The notes under the pieces were generated by a model. The model worked only from the letters and a program-made list of their open reading frames with translations. It had not been told where the DNA came from and made no database searches. Made by a program: the position numbers and the translations under genes. A stretch of 64,000 nucleotides of DNA from Aspidapion aeneum (lineage: Eukaryota > Arthropoda > Insecta > Coleoptera > Brentidae), in assembly GCA_963576565.1 (NCBI GenBank), contig OY755038.1, positions 62,787,077 through 62,851,076 of the forward strand, given 5' to 3'. Shown piece after piece: positions 1-18,339 of the stretch; within the stretch, counting starts at the first letter, position 1; each line of letters starts with the position of its first letter.

Positions 1-734
1 AAAAAGTTATTACCTTTCGAGAAAATCACAAAAAACTGACCTTTCGAACTTTTGAGGCTTTATATCTAGCGAAGCTCAAGGAAGATTTTGTCGGAGAATA
101 TGTGGGGATGTGTCCCAGATGCTAAGGAATAATTATACAAAAATTTAGCTTGCACCTACTCTTCTCCAGGTGAATTTCTAATATGACTGGGCTATAGCCT
201 ATAGCAAAAAAAATCAGTTTAAAAAAATATTCAAATCTATATTCGGCACACAATTTGCTTAAATTTTTAAGACTGGAAGAAAAGAAAAACCATAAGAATT
301 GCCTGGCAGAAAATGTTTAGGACAAAACCTTAAGTAGGTTTTCTTGTTTCTTGTAATTAATGTTTCTGTTTTGTCGAGAAAAAAACTGACGCAAACAAAA
401 TAACTAAATTATTTTACTTCGTGCTCTTCTTACCGCTTTATTTTTCCGAGAAAGAAAAAAGGTTTTTTATTAGGTTGGTTTTTAAGAAAATCCTATAGGT
501 AATATTATAAAGTAATGTTGGGCTAACCTTTAAAAAAAATGATGGCGCTGCTAGGGTGCAAAAACAAATATTTTTCTAGATTTAACAAAAACAATATGAG
601 AAAACCGTAAAAGTTAGAATTTTAAAAAGTTAAGTCCGATTTACAAAATCTTTCTCTTGTTTAGGTGTGTGTAAGGGATATTTGGGCCCCTTTTAATAAC
701 TAATATAAAAAAACATGATCTATCTAAAACTGAA
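1..734. other. No recognisable gene
   Basis: AT-rich sequence with no credible coding frame. The first 60 bases contain two loosely similar phrases (cctttcgagaaaa, cctttcgaactttt), which may be the end of a short degenerate array cut by the window edge. Nothing else can be supported. Confidence 0.5.
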
Positions 735-1515
735 CTCGGCCAACTGGGCGCAGTGCCAACTTAGCGCAGGATCAACTAGGTGCAACCAATTGATAACCCG
801 GAATATACAGAAGTATATTAAATAAATACTATCTGATTCATAGAGCTGAAATTTTAAAAATTTAGTAAAATTTTCTATTTTAAAAATATTTGAATTTCAA
901 ACATTTTAAAGAGATTTTGAGTTTTTTTTTCAAAATTTTTGAAAATTTTTTGCAAAGTTGACCTCACCTACTATTGCAATCTTCTCTTTTTGTAAGCCAA
1001 GTTAAGGTGATCAACTAGCAAACCTATTTTATTTCGATTGAAGAAGTAATCCATATCTCTAAATGGAGGTTTAAGTCACGAAAATTGAAAACTCTAAGTC
1101 GTCCTCCACTAAATTTATTTCGATCATACCAGTTTCGGCTTATGCGGCCATTATGTTTTATGTTATGTTTAAACATAACCTGACTGATTAATTTTTAGCC
1201 AATAATTTTAAGATTTTAAACTAAATGTTTCTGTAATTTGTTGCACGTTCACCATTGTTTTATGTTTTGTCCTGTGATATAACTACGATTAGCAATAGAT
1301 CACTGATGATGGCCGCATAAGCCGAAACTGGTATGATCGAAATAAATTTAGTGGAGGACGACTTAGAGTTTTCAATTTTCGCTATTTTATTTCTTTACTC
1401 TTCTAAATATTTTTTGTACATTAAGTGATTTTCATCTACATGTATCATCGAAAACATATTTTTACACCAAATTGGCCGCGCTTCGTTGTTCTTGCGCCTA
1501 GTTATAGGCGTTCCG
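735..1515. mobile_element. Small foldback-like element with degenerate arms
   Basis: Around 735-800 the phrase caactaggcgca occurs about three times in imperfect form. The inverse phrase (tgcgcctagtt, and a ggccgcgc variant) occurs around 1470-1515. The two arms face each other across about 670 bp, as in a foldback transposon. The interior holds the inverted repeat 1079-1381. The 68-residue frame at 1425-1631 overlaps the right arm and is not gene-like. Superfamily unknown; the boundaries are approximate. Confidence 0.4.
1079..1381. repeat. 73-bp inverted repeat with hammerhead-like core
   Basis: Arms 1079-1151 and 1309-1381 are nearly perfect reverse complements across a 157-bp spacer. At the right arm on the + strand lie CTGATGA (1303-1309), a GGC/GCC stem with a CGCATAA loop (1311-1323), GAAAC (1324-1328) and GGTA (1330-1333). 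GATCA at 1298-1302 pairs perfectly with TGATC at 1334-1338. This order matches stem I, core, stem II, GAAA, NUH of a type I hammerhead ribozyme, as known from Penelope-like elements and retrozymes. One extra U precedes stem II and stem III would be only 2 bp, so activity is doubtful. The left arm carries the same motif on the minus strand. Confidence 0.5.
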
Positions 1516-2023
1516 TTTTATATTACATAAATAACTTTAAAAAAATTAACATCAAATTAAAATTATACATTTTTGAAAGTTTAGGCTTTAATCAATTAGA
1601 AGAATGCATTCAACTGTTTTTCGAGTTATGAACCCAATACCCATAAAAATTTTAGGTTTAACGTGTCTGCAGTTTTTAAATATTTATTTATAGCTAAGTT
1701 ACTAAATATTAATTTAAATAAGGTAAATACAGCAAAAAGATATGGGAAAATAGATAAGGGAGGGCAACGTAAATCTATAATAATTATAGAAAATGTTTAG
1801 CGAGTTCTCTTAAGCAAGTGTGAAAAATTGATTTATGCAAGTGTTAGGAGCAATTGTTTTTCTACGAGCGTTAGGAAAACATTAAAAAATAACAATACAG
1901 GAAAAATAAACCAAAAAATATACACAACACATCACCAAAAAAAATGTAGTTCTTTCATTTCAAAATGCCGCCAAAAAAATATAATAAAATTTGAAGTGTG
2001 AAACCCATTAAGGAATCCTAAAC
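1516..2023. other. No recognisable feature up to target duplication
   Basis: AT-rich, no credible coding frame. The last seven bases, CCTAAAC (2017-2023), are the left target-site duplication of the element that follows; the right copy is at 6046-6052. Confidence 0.6.
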
Positions 2024-2571
2024 CAAGGCCAACACAAAAAACGAGGCCACGACCCTGAAAAAATCAGCTGTTCTCCGGGGGCTGAATTTTACATTGGGTC
2101 TTATGGGAGGTCAGAAGTTTTTTTATGATATTTTCAAAATGGCACTACAGATTTCTCCGAAATTGCAGCAACACCATGCCCATATTCCACCGAAGTTTTG
2201 TAAGGAAGCAACATGATTAAAAGGCTAAAATCTTCAAAATTTAGTACCACATGCCAACTGTTTTATTTGACATGTATTTGACTTTGTCATCTCTGATTGT
2301 CACATTCGCTTCTGCTTTAAACTTAATTTTTATGTGAGCTAATGAAGCGGCTCTGAAAAATTAAGGATTACTATAGATATAGAAAAACAATCTCAAAACC
2401 GACTTTATTTTAAAAATAAATCAAATATTCATGAACCGTCAATCCACCTTCAATATTTTCAAGACAATCAGCTGTGTCGTAAAGTGACCATCAAAAAAAT
2501 ACTCTGCCAATCTATGGGCACCTAAGCTCACACTAAGTACTGTAGTTATAGTGTACATGTAAGCTAATATA

Positions 2572-2925
2572 ACTAAAAACTGAAATATATTTTATTCAAC
2601 TCCAGACTCAATTACCTTTCGTTTGATACCACACAAGCCATGTTTTGCCTTAAACTCTAATTTTTAAAATCTACCCCCACCCTTTTTTTAAAAACTAAAA
2701 TGTATTTTGTTTAACTCCAGACTCATTTACCTTTTGTTTGATATCATACACGCCATATTTTTACTTAAACTCTAATTTTTGACATCTACCCCCACCCTTT
2801 TTTTTTAAATAACTTAAAATTCATTTTGTTTAACTCCAGACTTAATTACCTTTCGTTCGATATCACATGCGCCATATTTTCACATAAACTCTCATTTTTG
2901 AAATCTACCCTCACCCTTTTATGTG
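2572..2925 (+). repeat. Three-unit minisatellite inside the HINE
   Basis: The phrase around ttacctttcgtttgatatc recurs at 2612, 2728 and 2846, a period of 116-118 bp. The same units occur in inverted orientation in the other two copies of the element (about 50360-50700 and 59980-60190), so the tandem organisation belongs to the family. Confidence 0.8.
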
Positions 2926-3046
2926 ACTTGCGTTCGGTGGATTTCGTTTATTTTTTAATGGGACTACCACGGCCCAAGACTCAGCCTAGGTACCAAATTT
3001 CATTTAAATCGGACAAGCGGTTTTTGAGTTATGCGGGTTGGTCGTT

Positions 3047-5840
<2,794 letters not shown>

Positions 5841-6052
5841 GGCAAGACAAAAAAGTTTCAAAATCATCTGAAACGCAAAGATATATAAAAAATTTTGAAA
5901 TCGGAGCAACTTTTTTTTTCTCGAAAAAATTAGGATCACCATAGCTCACACTACAATAGTATAGTAGTAGTGTGAGCTAAAAATTAGCCCCGGATTTGAT
6001 GTCAACAAAGTGGAGGATCGTGGCCCGTCCGTTGTGATAGCCCTGCCTAAAC

Positions 6053-7759
6053 AAATAAAAGTTATTCTCTTTTATTTCGGACTGGAAAATCTTTATAGTA
6101 TATAGTCAAGTAAAATAAAACTTTTAATAAAAGTTGCTGCTTAATACGTATAATAATCATTAATAGATAGGTACTATACATTTTATTTAAATGTAACATT
6201 AGGTACAGGATGAATTGTTATAACAGGTTATGTACATGTTGTCTAGCTAAGTTGGAAAACTTTTTTATACTAAAGACATTTGATATCTGATGATTGGATT
6301 TTAGGTTTTAGAACATGCAGAACTTTTTAATAGTTAATAGTAAACAAGTTTTCCATATGATTCCAGCTTAGCTAGACATACTTTAGAAGATCAAAAGTTT
6401 TTTTGCTGATATATTGGTTACTTCTCTACTATTTCTTGTCTTTCGTGTTTTGGGGTATCCTCTTGTTATTATTCTAGATATGGTTTTGTAGCTTGCCCCT
6501 TTAATATGTGTATTACGTTCGTATATTCTGGAACGATTTCGGTAATTTTCTACTGAGAGTTGCGTATACATATCAAGAATAATATATTGAGTTTTCCTCG
6601 TACAATGTGTTTTAAAAGTTTTGCTTTGCCCTTTTGATATTTTTTTTGGGGTTAAGGTTTGGTTCCTGTAAAACCGTAGACTCTAACCACTTCTTCTCCT
6701 CCTTGGTCCTCAAATGGTCCCCAAAAATTTGTTTGTGGTGTTTCAAGTGGCCGCTAAAACGCCACACTTATTAGGTCCTCACTTATAAAAATAAACTAAA
6801 ATGTTCAGGTTTTTAATTGTTTTTTTTCAAATCCGTAATATAAACTATACCAACTAAGAATTTTAAAATGAGTTAGACCCTGTATTAAAGAATGCAGGTG
6901 GTACCTTTCGAAATCCTTTGTTATATTTCGAGAAGGGATTAGGTACTTATAGAATGGCATAAGCTACGTTCGAAAATTTAACTTTAAAGAATGAGGCAAA
7001 CCTAGGCGTGCTTAAAACACAGAAAATCTTCCCAAAATGTAAAAATTAATTTTCAATTTTTGTACAGACTCCTGGAAATCCCAAAATGGTTATTATGATT
7101 AGGGTGGCGCCTGCCAGTTTTTTGTGATATTTTTTTGTGGCTTTTTGAAATGACAGAACTTTACCTAGTATTTTAACGAAATATAACATTGTATTTGATC
7201 AGAAACTTCAAATCTATACAACATATTTACCAATAATTTGACATATTGGTGCGAAAAATCATTAGCCAGCGGCGAAAAAATTTTATCCACATCGTGCGGA
7301 AAAATGGGTTTTCCGCACCAATCATAGCGTGGAAAAATGCAATGTTTTGCACGCTCGTAAAAGAAATATTTTTAACGGTCCCTTATTTAGTCTAGTTGGT
7401 CATGACCTATTATATAATTTATTCAGTGATTACGTTGACAGTCCTTAAAAGGTGTTTATTTTGATAGGTTTGACATGTCTATCAAAATAGTTTAAAATAC
7501 AAAGTGAATAAATAGAAAATTTACCCAAATTTGGAAAATAGCCAATTATAACATAAATTATTGGTTTTATATGTGTAGGTAGTATCTTTGTGGTGTTTTC
7601 TGTCGGTTTAAGAAATTAATATTTATATGTGTGCACAGCCCCCTTAAATTATCAAGGCTGGTCATACTTCTACTCCTACGCAATTATTGCGAAGGACCGG
7701 TAAAAAACTATGAGTGCAACTTTGGTATTTTGACACAAAAAAACTATCAAAAATTAAAT
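6053..7759. other. No recognisable gene; one hairpin
   Basis: AT-rich. A hairpin pairs gtctagctaag (about 6240) with cttagctagac (about 6366). A 62-residue minus-strand frame (6383-6571) has no recognisable motif. Around 7230-7345 there are short inverted phrases of ggtgcgga/tccgcacc type. Nothing is assignable. Confidence 0.5.
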
Positions 7760-7766
7760 GAGCAAT

Positions 7767-8368
7767 CAAGGCCAACACAAAAATAGAGGCCACTACCCTG
7801 AAAAAATCAGCTGTTCTCCCGGGGCTGAATTTTACATTGAGTCTTATGGGAGGTCAGACGTTTTTTTATGATATTTTCAAAATGGCACTACAGATTTCCG
7901 CAAAATTTCAGTGAAATATTCTCAGACACCATACCGATATTCCACCAAAGGTTTGTAAGAAAGCAACATGATTTAAAGGTTAAAATCTTCAAGATTTAGC
8001 ATTCCTTATTTTGAATTCAAATTACCCGCCATGTACCACATATATTTGACATGTATTTGACTTTGTCATCTGTGATTGTCAAATTCGCTTCTGCTTTAAA
8101 CTTAATTTTTGTGTGAGCTAATGAAGCGGCTATAAAAAATTAGGGATTACGATACATTTTAAATAAATTGTTCTGCCAGAATAAAGTAAAAACAATCTCA
8201 AAAACAGCGTTATTTAAAAAAAAAATTAAATATTCATGAACCGTCATTCCAACTTCAATATTTTAAAGACAATCAGCTGTGTCGTAACGTGACCATCAAA
8301 AAAAAATCAGCCCCGGATGTGACGTCAACAAAGTGGAGGATCGTGGCCCGTCCGTTTTGATAGCCCTG
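7767..8368 (+). mobile_element. Short-TIR DNA element, copy 2 (intact length)
   Basis: 602 bp, CAAGGCCAACAC to GATAGCCCTG, same family as 2024-6045. Flanks GAGCAAT (7760-7766) and GAGCATA (8369-8375) look like a decayed 7-bp duplication. At about 8289-8310 the run of As followed by tcagccccgg is uninterrupted, which gives the pre-insertion state of the HINE in copy 1. No coding capacity. Confidence 0.8.
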
Positions 8369-8982
8369 GAGCATAAAAACAATTTTGAATGTGTCAATCT
8401 AGCAAATCATTTTTTTGCGGCGGCATCACTGCGAACCCCGTGATTTTCTGGAGTTAACACATACGTGCCTTTATCTTGCACGGATTCTACGTCCCCCAAT
8501 ATAACGGGATACAAGGAATCACCCAATGTTATTAGTTAAAATTAAGTCAAATGTGAGCGCCACAATGCCAAATTTAGCAAAAAAACACAAGAAAGATAGG
8601 CCGGAAAAATCGAAATTTCATTTAGGAACCGAAAAATTGTCCCGTCTGTTAAAAAAACTAACATATTTTTAAGTAATGTATAGGCATAAAAAAGCACTTT
8701 GTTTTAAATTGATTTAAAACCATGCTCTAAAATGGCCTGCTCATTTTAGGGCTTTATAAAAGGGAAAAGCTCAAAAGCGTTGGCAGGCAGCTTGTATAAA
8801 ATTATTTTGAAAGATAGGTAAGTTTTATTTTTTTTAACGCCTGGTTTTAAAATTTTTGCAGTCGACATAAATAATTGATATGCCATTGTAAGAAACAATG
8901 AAATTATTAGAAATAATCTAGGTGTTGCTTTTATTTCGTTGTAAGAGTATATCTATTACCTAATTACTAATATATCTTCACC

Positions 8983-9311
8983 CAGGGCTATCAAAACGGA
9001 CGAGACACGATCTACAACTTTGTTGACGTCACAGCGAAGGCTAAATTTGTTTTTGATGGTCACGTCACGCCATGCTAAATCTTAAAGATTTTAAACTTTT
9101 AACCATCTTTCATCCTTTCAAAAGTTTGGTGGAATATCGGTATAGTGTTTGGGAATATTTCACTGAAATTTCGCGAAAATCTGTAGTACCTACCATTTTG
9201 AAAATATCACAAATAAACCTCTATTCGCCCATAAGACCCAATGTAAAATTCAGCCCCTCAACAACACCTGATTTTTTCAGGGTCGTGGCCTGTATTTTTT
9301 GGTTGGCCTTG
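8983..9311 (-). mobile_element. Short-TIR DNA element, copy 3, internally deleted
   Basis: Inverted, 329-bp derivative: starts CAGGGCTATC, ends GGTTGGCCTTG. Flanks CTTCACC (8976-8982) and CTTCATC (9312-9318) are a 7-bp duplication with one mismatch. This third pair supports 7 bp as the family's target duplication. The 112-residue frame at 9072-9410 runs across this element into flanking DNA and is rejected as a gene. Confidence 0.8.
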
Positions 9312-9413
9312 CTTCATCAATTAGTTTTATTAACTACCGACCGGCCAGTGTCACGCTTCAAGAGTTTTTATAATTTGGCAGTAAAAGTACAGTTGACAAC
9401 TTTTACATAAAAC

Positions 9414-10429
9414 CAGTGGCGGCGCGTGGTAAAAAGCTTTCGGAGTGCACACCAAAAAGAAATAAAAAATTGCGGCGCAGGCGGATTTTTTTTGCAAATA
9501 ATTAAAAAATGAGATATTTAGTTAGATATTAGTTACCTACCTATTATTATTGAAATTATAAATAAATAATAAATGTATCATACCTAGTTTACATATTTTC
9601 CCTTCTAATGGCAAAGATGAAAATTTGTCGTAAATACCAAATCGTTGAAATCAAAACAAACCGCCAGCGCCCGACCGATAATGCCAAATTAGTGGTGTGC
9701 AAATACTATCTACTCGATACTTTAATATCTGATACATGGGCAGATTGTAAGTAATCGAATATCCTTCGACGCCAAATACTCGTTACTCGAATGGGACCGA
9801 AGCCGAAGTGTTACTTTCGTATCAATTGTATCGGCATCAGCCGTATGAGTAACGAGTTTGGAGTACTTGTAATCATTTGGACCGATATTTATATATTGGA
9901 TTTACCGATAATATAATATAAATAATAATAAAATCTAATACTCGAATAGGAAGTATCAGTATCTACTCAATACTTGGAAAAGTAATCGTTGCACATCACT
10001 ATGCCAAATTGTCTAAGTGCACTAATTAAAAGTGCCCTTGAGCTCCTCTAACATGCAACGCGAACCATGTGTGCGGGGGGCGTCACGGGGGTGCGGGCGG
10101 CATCGAGGCTAGTTTTTGCACAGATTTTGTCCTAGGCAATGCCGAAGGAAGGTTCAGATTCTATGTACTGTAAAATTCTATTGGGACCTGTCGTCCTCTC
10201 TTTTTATATTTCGTAATTAGAATGCGACACAACATATACGGAGCAAATAAAAGTGAATAATTAGATTCGAGCTAACTATATAGCGCATCCGCTGGGTATT
10301 AATTTGTAGGCAATATTCCAGTCTTTAGTGAATTCCGTTGGGGGTAATTATTAATTAAATTTTAGAATTTTTTTAAGTAAAATTTGGGAGTGCACGTGCA
10401 CATGTGCACTTATGGAGAAACCGCCACTG
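9414..10429. mobile_element. Non-autonomous hAT element
   Basis: Starts CAGTGGCGG and ends CCGCCACTG, the classic hAT terminal inverted repeat. It is flanked by a perfect 8-bp duplication CATAAAAC (9406-9413 and 10430-10437), as expected for hAT. Length 1016 bp, 704 bp without the nested insertion 9690-10001. No transposase frame is visible, so it would depend on an autonomous relative. A GC-rich stretch near 10060-10110 is part of the element body. Confidence 0.9.
9690..10001. mobile_element. hAT-like MITE nested in the hAT element
   Basis: 312 bp, TAGTGGTGTGCAA at the left and TTGCACATCACTA at the right, forming inverted termini. It is flanked by a perfect 8-bp duplication TGCCAAAT (9682-9689 and 10002-10009). 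The interior carries inverted phrases of tactcgataCt/agtaTcag type. No coding capacity. It inserted after the surrounding hAT element was already in place. Confidence 0.87.
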
Positions 10430-10437
10430 CATAAAAC

Positions 10438-11671
10438 ACAATATAAAATATTATTTTATAACAGTATGCATCTAAAAAACCTAGATTATCTGAAAAACTT
10501 TCTGCCATTTAAATAGAATTTTCTTTTGCATTGTATGTACAAGTTATAACGACCTTTTTATGTAAATAAGACAAGAAACCCCGTCCAAAATTGGTTATGT
10601 AAACTATACTGAGACGTTTTCGAGAAGAAGAAAACATTTTACAAACTTATTTAGTTTTTTGTTTTATGGACCGTGAGCGTAGAGTACGAGTTGTAAAAAT
10701 GCAAAACTTTTAAACAAAATTTTTAGAGTTGCCAGTAAAAGGAACTAGTTGCAAAACTTTTTGGTTTTTAAGTTCCTGTTCATTTAAATGTATTTTTTTA
10801 GTTTGTATGCATTGGTGTTTTTAGATATAATTTTTTTGAATGGAAAGAGAACTGCGTATTTTATTTTATTGAATGTTTTCTAAAATAAAATTAGACATTT
10901 TTATATTGGTAAATGCATAACAGTTACCCAGAGCAACGCTTGTGCATCCAATATCTAAAACCGCAATCCAACAGTGTGTGATTTAACAAACTTGGTTCTT
11001 AATTTGTCCAACCATAAATCGCGAGCTGTGGGAATCTAAAATGCCATGCGGTGCGGCTCGATTCGTCTTTCCCCGCATTTTGTCGGTAAATTTACGATTA
11101 TAGGACCCGAGGTTTGCTCGAGAGTGCTCGCGATCCATCGGAGTTTGTGGTGGTTTATCAAAGTTCAGTAGCATCAGGCATGTGCACCTGAAACCATTTG
11201 TTTATTTATTTGTATTTAGATAAATCATATAAGGCACAGATAAGACTAAAAGTTAGTTTGCCAAACTCACAAACGTATTGGCGAACCAAAGCACACCGTG
11301 GAAATGCTATCACTAGCACAAACCACCAGTTGAGTCAAACCCTTCACCATTGTCTTCAGGCATGTAGGTAGCTTTTCTTTCTGGAAAAAACTCCCATATA
11401 GAAATTGCTATTAATCAGTGACGGCTCATAAAGTTTTGGACATTGTAGTCAGAACTGCTCACCGCTGGAGGCTAATTTGCCGAAGGCGGAAGATTTTATG
11501 GATGTCACGCCTAATTTTGGTCCAAAAGACGTTAAAGTCGTTAAAAAACAATAAGATTCATGATACAAACTTGCTCAGGAGGGGGTACTGTTTCCTACAC
11601 CCCGTTTATCTACCTGCCTGATTGTATTCCGGCTTAAGACATGAAAATAATGTAGAATATATCATACTTCA

Positions 11672-11710
<39 letters not shown>

Positions 11711-12983
11711 GTAGCATTATACATATTACATACATATTTATGAAATAAATACAACAAATGCAAATAACCCACATGAGTATTCTCGCTCGTGGGTATAGTT
11801 ATATAGATCGTAGTTCAAGTAACTAATGGTATAAAATTAAATAACTAATACTACTAAAGATCCTAATTAGATCTATTTAGAAAGGTTGGAAGATAAAAAA
11901 CAATTTAAAACTAATGTCTTCTTTATGTTGTTTTTTTGGTTTCATAAGTTTTTCTTTAATAATTTCTTAATCGAGGGTTTGATATATTTCACTTTTATTT
12001 ATATCTAAATTTATAAAATGTTTGACTAATTTTTTAAATGTAAATACTGAATGTGTAGTTCTGATTAACTGTAAGCCTTTTTAAAAAACATCAAGAGTTA
12101 AGTACTTTTTGGTATCTATTAAAAAATCTAGTTATAAGTAGCTCAATAGCAAGATATAAAATTTATAAATGTGCAGCGATCCTAACAACTTGCCTAAAAA
12201 CAAAGTCTGGTGTGTTTCCAAACAAAGTTAGTACGAAGGATATCTAGGTATATTAAGATACCTCGATACAACTATTCATACTTTTACACTTGCAGGTATT
12301 TCATTTAGTGTAATTTTATTTTAGAATTATAAAACAAACTAATAATTAAAATTTTTAATATTAATAAAATCCTCCTCCAGAAATTTTTTGGGAGAAAATG
12401 TAACAATTTAGTATCTAAAATAAATACCTGAGTTTTGAAAATATTTTGGATTTGTTTATTCGAGCTTAAAATATCTTTCATTTTGCTCCCTAAACGTAAT
12501 TCTCAGACAGGCATCAAATCCTAGAATAAAAGTCCGTTTAAATGTTATTGCTATTCGACGCTAGGGTATAGTGCAGCAATGCTGTTTTATAAAGCAGCAT
12601 AGCAGCACTTAAGAATATTCTTAAGGGATATCACGGAAGTTTTGAAGCACTTTAACTTCAAGTTCTTAACTTACCTAATTCCCTAAAATAAATATTGAAA
12701 CATCAGAAATCAAACGGAAAGAATATGAAATAGGAGAATCTGCCATATATGTGTGTACTTTCTAATATTCTTTATAAAACTCAAAAATACGTAAAGATTT
12801 ATAGTACCTATTTAAATAAATGTTCTTACAATAATTACAGAAGACCCTATAATATACAAAATTCAAAATAAATAGATCTTTTGTTTCTGAGTTTAAAAAT
12901 ATGATGTCCAGCCGTTGTTAAAACCGAACTATATTCATTAAAAAAGTAACAATGGGAGCGCGCACTGAAGGGCTTGGGTTTAT
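10438..12983. other. No assignable gene; (ATT)n run and a moderate-GC patch
   Basis: About 10925-11190 is distinctly less AT-rich than its surroundings. On the minus strand it is preceded by an acceptor-like aaatggtttcag (AG at 11188-11189), but no homology or donor is convincing, so a noncoding exon is only a possibility. A hAT-like CAGTGACGG start lies near 11416 without a partner end. An (ATT)n run occupies about 11671-11710. The rest is AT-rich and featureless to me. Confidence 0.4.
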
Positions 12984-13560
12984 GAGTGACATTTTTTAGA
13001 TGTTATGGGTATTTTGTATCTTTTGTGTCATATATATTTTTTTTAATGTTACCTGTTTGATTTTATGCTACACTTGTAAATACTACAAGTAATTTATTTC
13101 CTTACTGTTTTATTTTGTATTTTTTTATTATTGTCTATTTTATTTTAACAATCATACTTTATATTGACTAAATAAAACTATGTTTATTTTAAATGCCCAC
13201 TTTAGGTAAACAAAAAATAAATAATAATGAAACATTTATATTTTTAGGCTTAATCAAAAATTTTCCTCCCAAAACTTTACAAATTAAACTAAAAAACTAC
13301 TTACTAAGAAAAGCATACTATTCTGTTGATGAGTTGGTGACAGTTTGAGTGACATTTTTTAGATGTTATAGGTATTTTGTATCTTTTGTGTCATATATAT
13401 TTTTTTTAATGTTACCTGTTTGATTTTATGCTACACTTGTAAATACTACAAGTAATTTATTTCCTTACTGTTTTATTTTGTATTTTTTTATTATTATTTA
13501 TTTCATTTTCACAATCATACTTTATATTGACTAAATAAAACTATGTTTATTTTAAATGCC
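12984..13560 (+). repeat. Two tandem LINE 3' tails
   Basis: A 214-bp sequence occurs twice in direct orientation (12984-13197 and 13347-13560), each ending in AATAAA followed by about 20 bp. The 149 bp between them read, in one + frame, as a typical non-LTR C-terminus containing LKNYLLRKAYYSVDE just before the second copy. So the 214-bp unit is most likely the 3' UTR of a jockey-like LINE, and two 5'-truncated insertions lie head to tail. Both are dead. Confidence 0.65.
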
Positions 13561-14749
13561 TTAATTAGATGCTTAAAAATTTTGATGTAAAATTGTAGTA
13601 TGTATTTTGACTGGATCCACGCCCATTTGGGTAATACGGATTTAATAAAGAATTTACTTACTACTACTACTATGAGAGCCCTTCTAATACAATGGATCAG
13701 GCTTTTAAGCAGAAATACTTTTTGTCCGCGGCTTAAAATCGAAAATGGCAAGTATATTTTTATGCTCCAAAAATTTTTTTTTTTTTTTTTTTGGATTTGA
13801 AAAAAATTACAATCTGGTGCAAGTTATTAAAATCGGTCTAGTGGTTCTCGAAAAATCAAATTTTATTTTTACCAATGTTTGAACGCTTATACAATTGCTT
13901 TCTCAATTCTGATTGCATTAATTTCATCATAAATTCAATTTTACTGAACGGATTTTAATGAACTAAAAAGCATTGATGTAAGGACGGATTGCTCTTTTAA
14001 TACCATAATTAAGCAGCTATCTTAAAATCCAAGAAGGCGGACAGAATCAAACTTGTCCCTGAAAATAATCTTATTTAATCTTATGTTTCAAAAAAGATTT
14101 AGCCTTTTTTTAATTTAAAGGAACTCCGTTTTTATCGCAGAAAACAAGATATCAACTATTAAAACTCGTTTGGTCGTTTTTAGCTATTAATTTCTGTTTC
14201 AATCTCTGTTTTACAGATTAAACTATTGCTTGGCCAATACTCTCTGCATTTAATATTACTCTAAACCGACTTCAATAAATTAATAAAATGATAACTACTA
14301 AAATTTTACACTATAATAAAATTTATTATGACATACTAAATAGAACTTGAGCCTGAATAAAAGATAGCTTTTTCTTATATATTTGGGAAATTCTTTGACC
14401 TTGTTTTATATTTTTGTAAATCATCTAGGTCCGCCATGCACATCGAGGTAGAATTGATCATTAAAATCGCTAGTAGTTCTCAAGATATTAGTATTTCTTC
14501 TAGCGATAGTGGTCAAAAATTCCTAATAGTGATCTTCAAAGAGTAATCGATTATCATCATGATGCTTTTTGTTTCATCAAAATTAATTAATAAGAAAATG
14601 AATTCAGATGGAATTACTAATTTATTAAGTGTTATTGAAAATAACAGGGAGTCTAGGTAGATATGAAATATTTAAAATTTAGAATTTAACCGGCATAAAA
14701 CCTTACTTTAAACAGGATATTATAAGTATCGCTCAGTTATACCAAAAAA
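13561..14749. other. No recognisable feature; poly-T run
   Basis: AT-rich. A homopolymer T run is at about 13773-13791; it is one base longer than in the duplicate. The two overlapping short frames at 13515-13751 (-) and 13600-13800 (+) have no motif and are not supported. Confidence 0.55.
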
Positions 14750-15345
14750 AAAGGGAATCATCGCCAGAAATCATGAAGAAACTTCAAACCAAAATAAAGA
14801 ACATAAACTCAAAACTAGAACCTGATATAAGCAATGCGAAAATAAAGAGGGAATCAAAGAAATTGAAAAATAACAAATCACCTGGAAATGATGGAGTAAC
14901 TGCATAAATGCTAAATTATGGTGGTAAAGCTATAAATAATACCCTTTACATTTTATTAATAAAATACTAAAAGAAATTTAGTTTAATTTATAAGATTCTT
15001 GCGAAAATATTAACAGATAGACTAACAATAAAATTTGACGGATATCAATCAAAAGAACAAGCAGGCTTCAGAAAAGGTTTCAGTGCAGCTGACCACTTAT
15101 TAACCATGAAAACTCTAATAGAAAGAGCCAACAAATACAAAATTGTAATATATATCCCGTTTATAGAGTTTGAAAAAGATTTCAATAGCAATGAGTGCTG
15201 GGCAGTGAAAGCATCTTGAATTAATAGTTGAATAGATAACAGAGTTAATAGCCAATAGATATAGCGAAGCAACAACAGTGAAAATCCACGAAGGAACCAA
15301 CCAATTATTTACCCAGGCCCCAGAAAATTTTTCTAAAACTTAGCA
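14750..15345 (+). pseudogene. LINE reverse transcriptase fragment, in duplication copy 1
   Basis: Broken non-LTR reverse transcriptase. In shifting + frames it shows NNKSPGNDGVTA (RT motif 0/1 region, about 14870-14905, followed by a stop), then YKILAKIL and KEQAGFRKGFSAADHL (about 14990-15100), and FIEFEKDFNS (catalytic motif A, Asp context degraded). The segment between the first two motifs, normally carrying NYRGI, is deleted. After EGTNQ the GVRQGD motif is missing and the frame goes directly to LFTQAPENF, where the foldback element starts. In copy 2 the same LINE continues beyond the foldback to 30105; here the continuation is lost at the AGAC junction. Confidence 0.8.
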
Positions 15346-18339
<2,994 letters not shown>
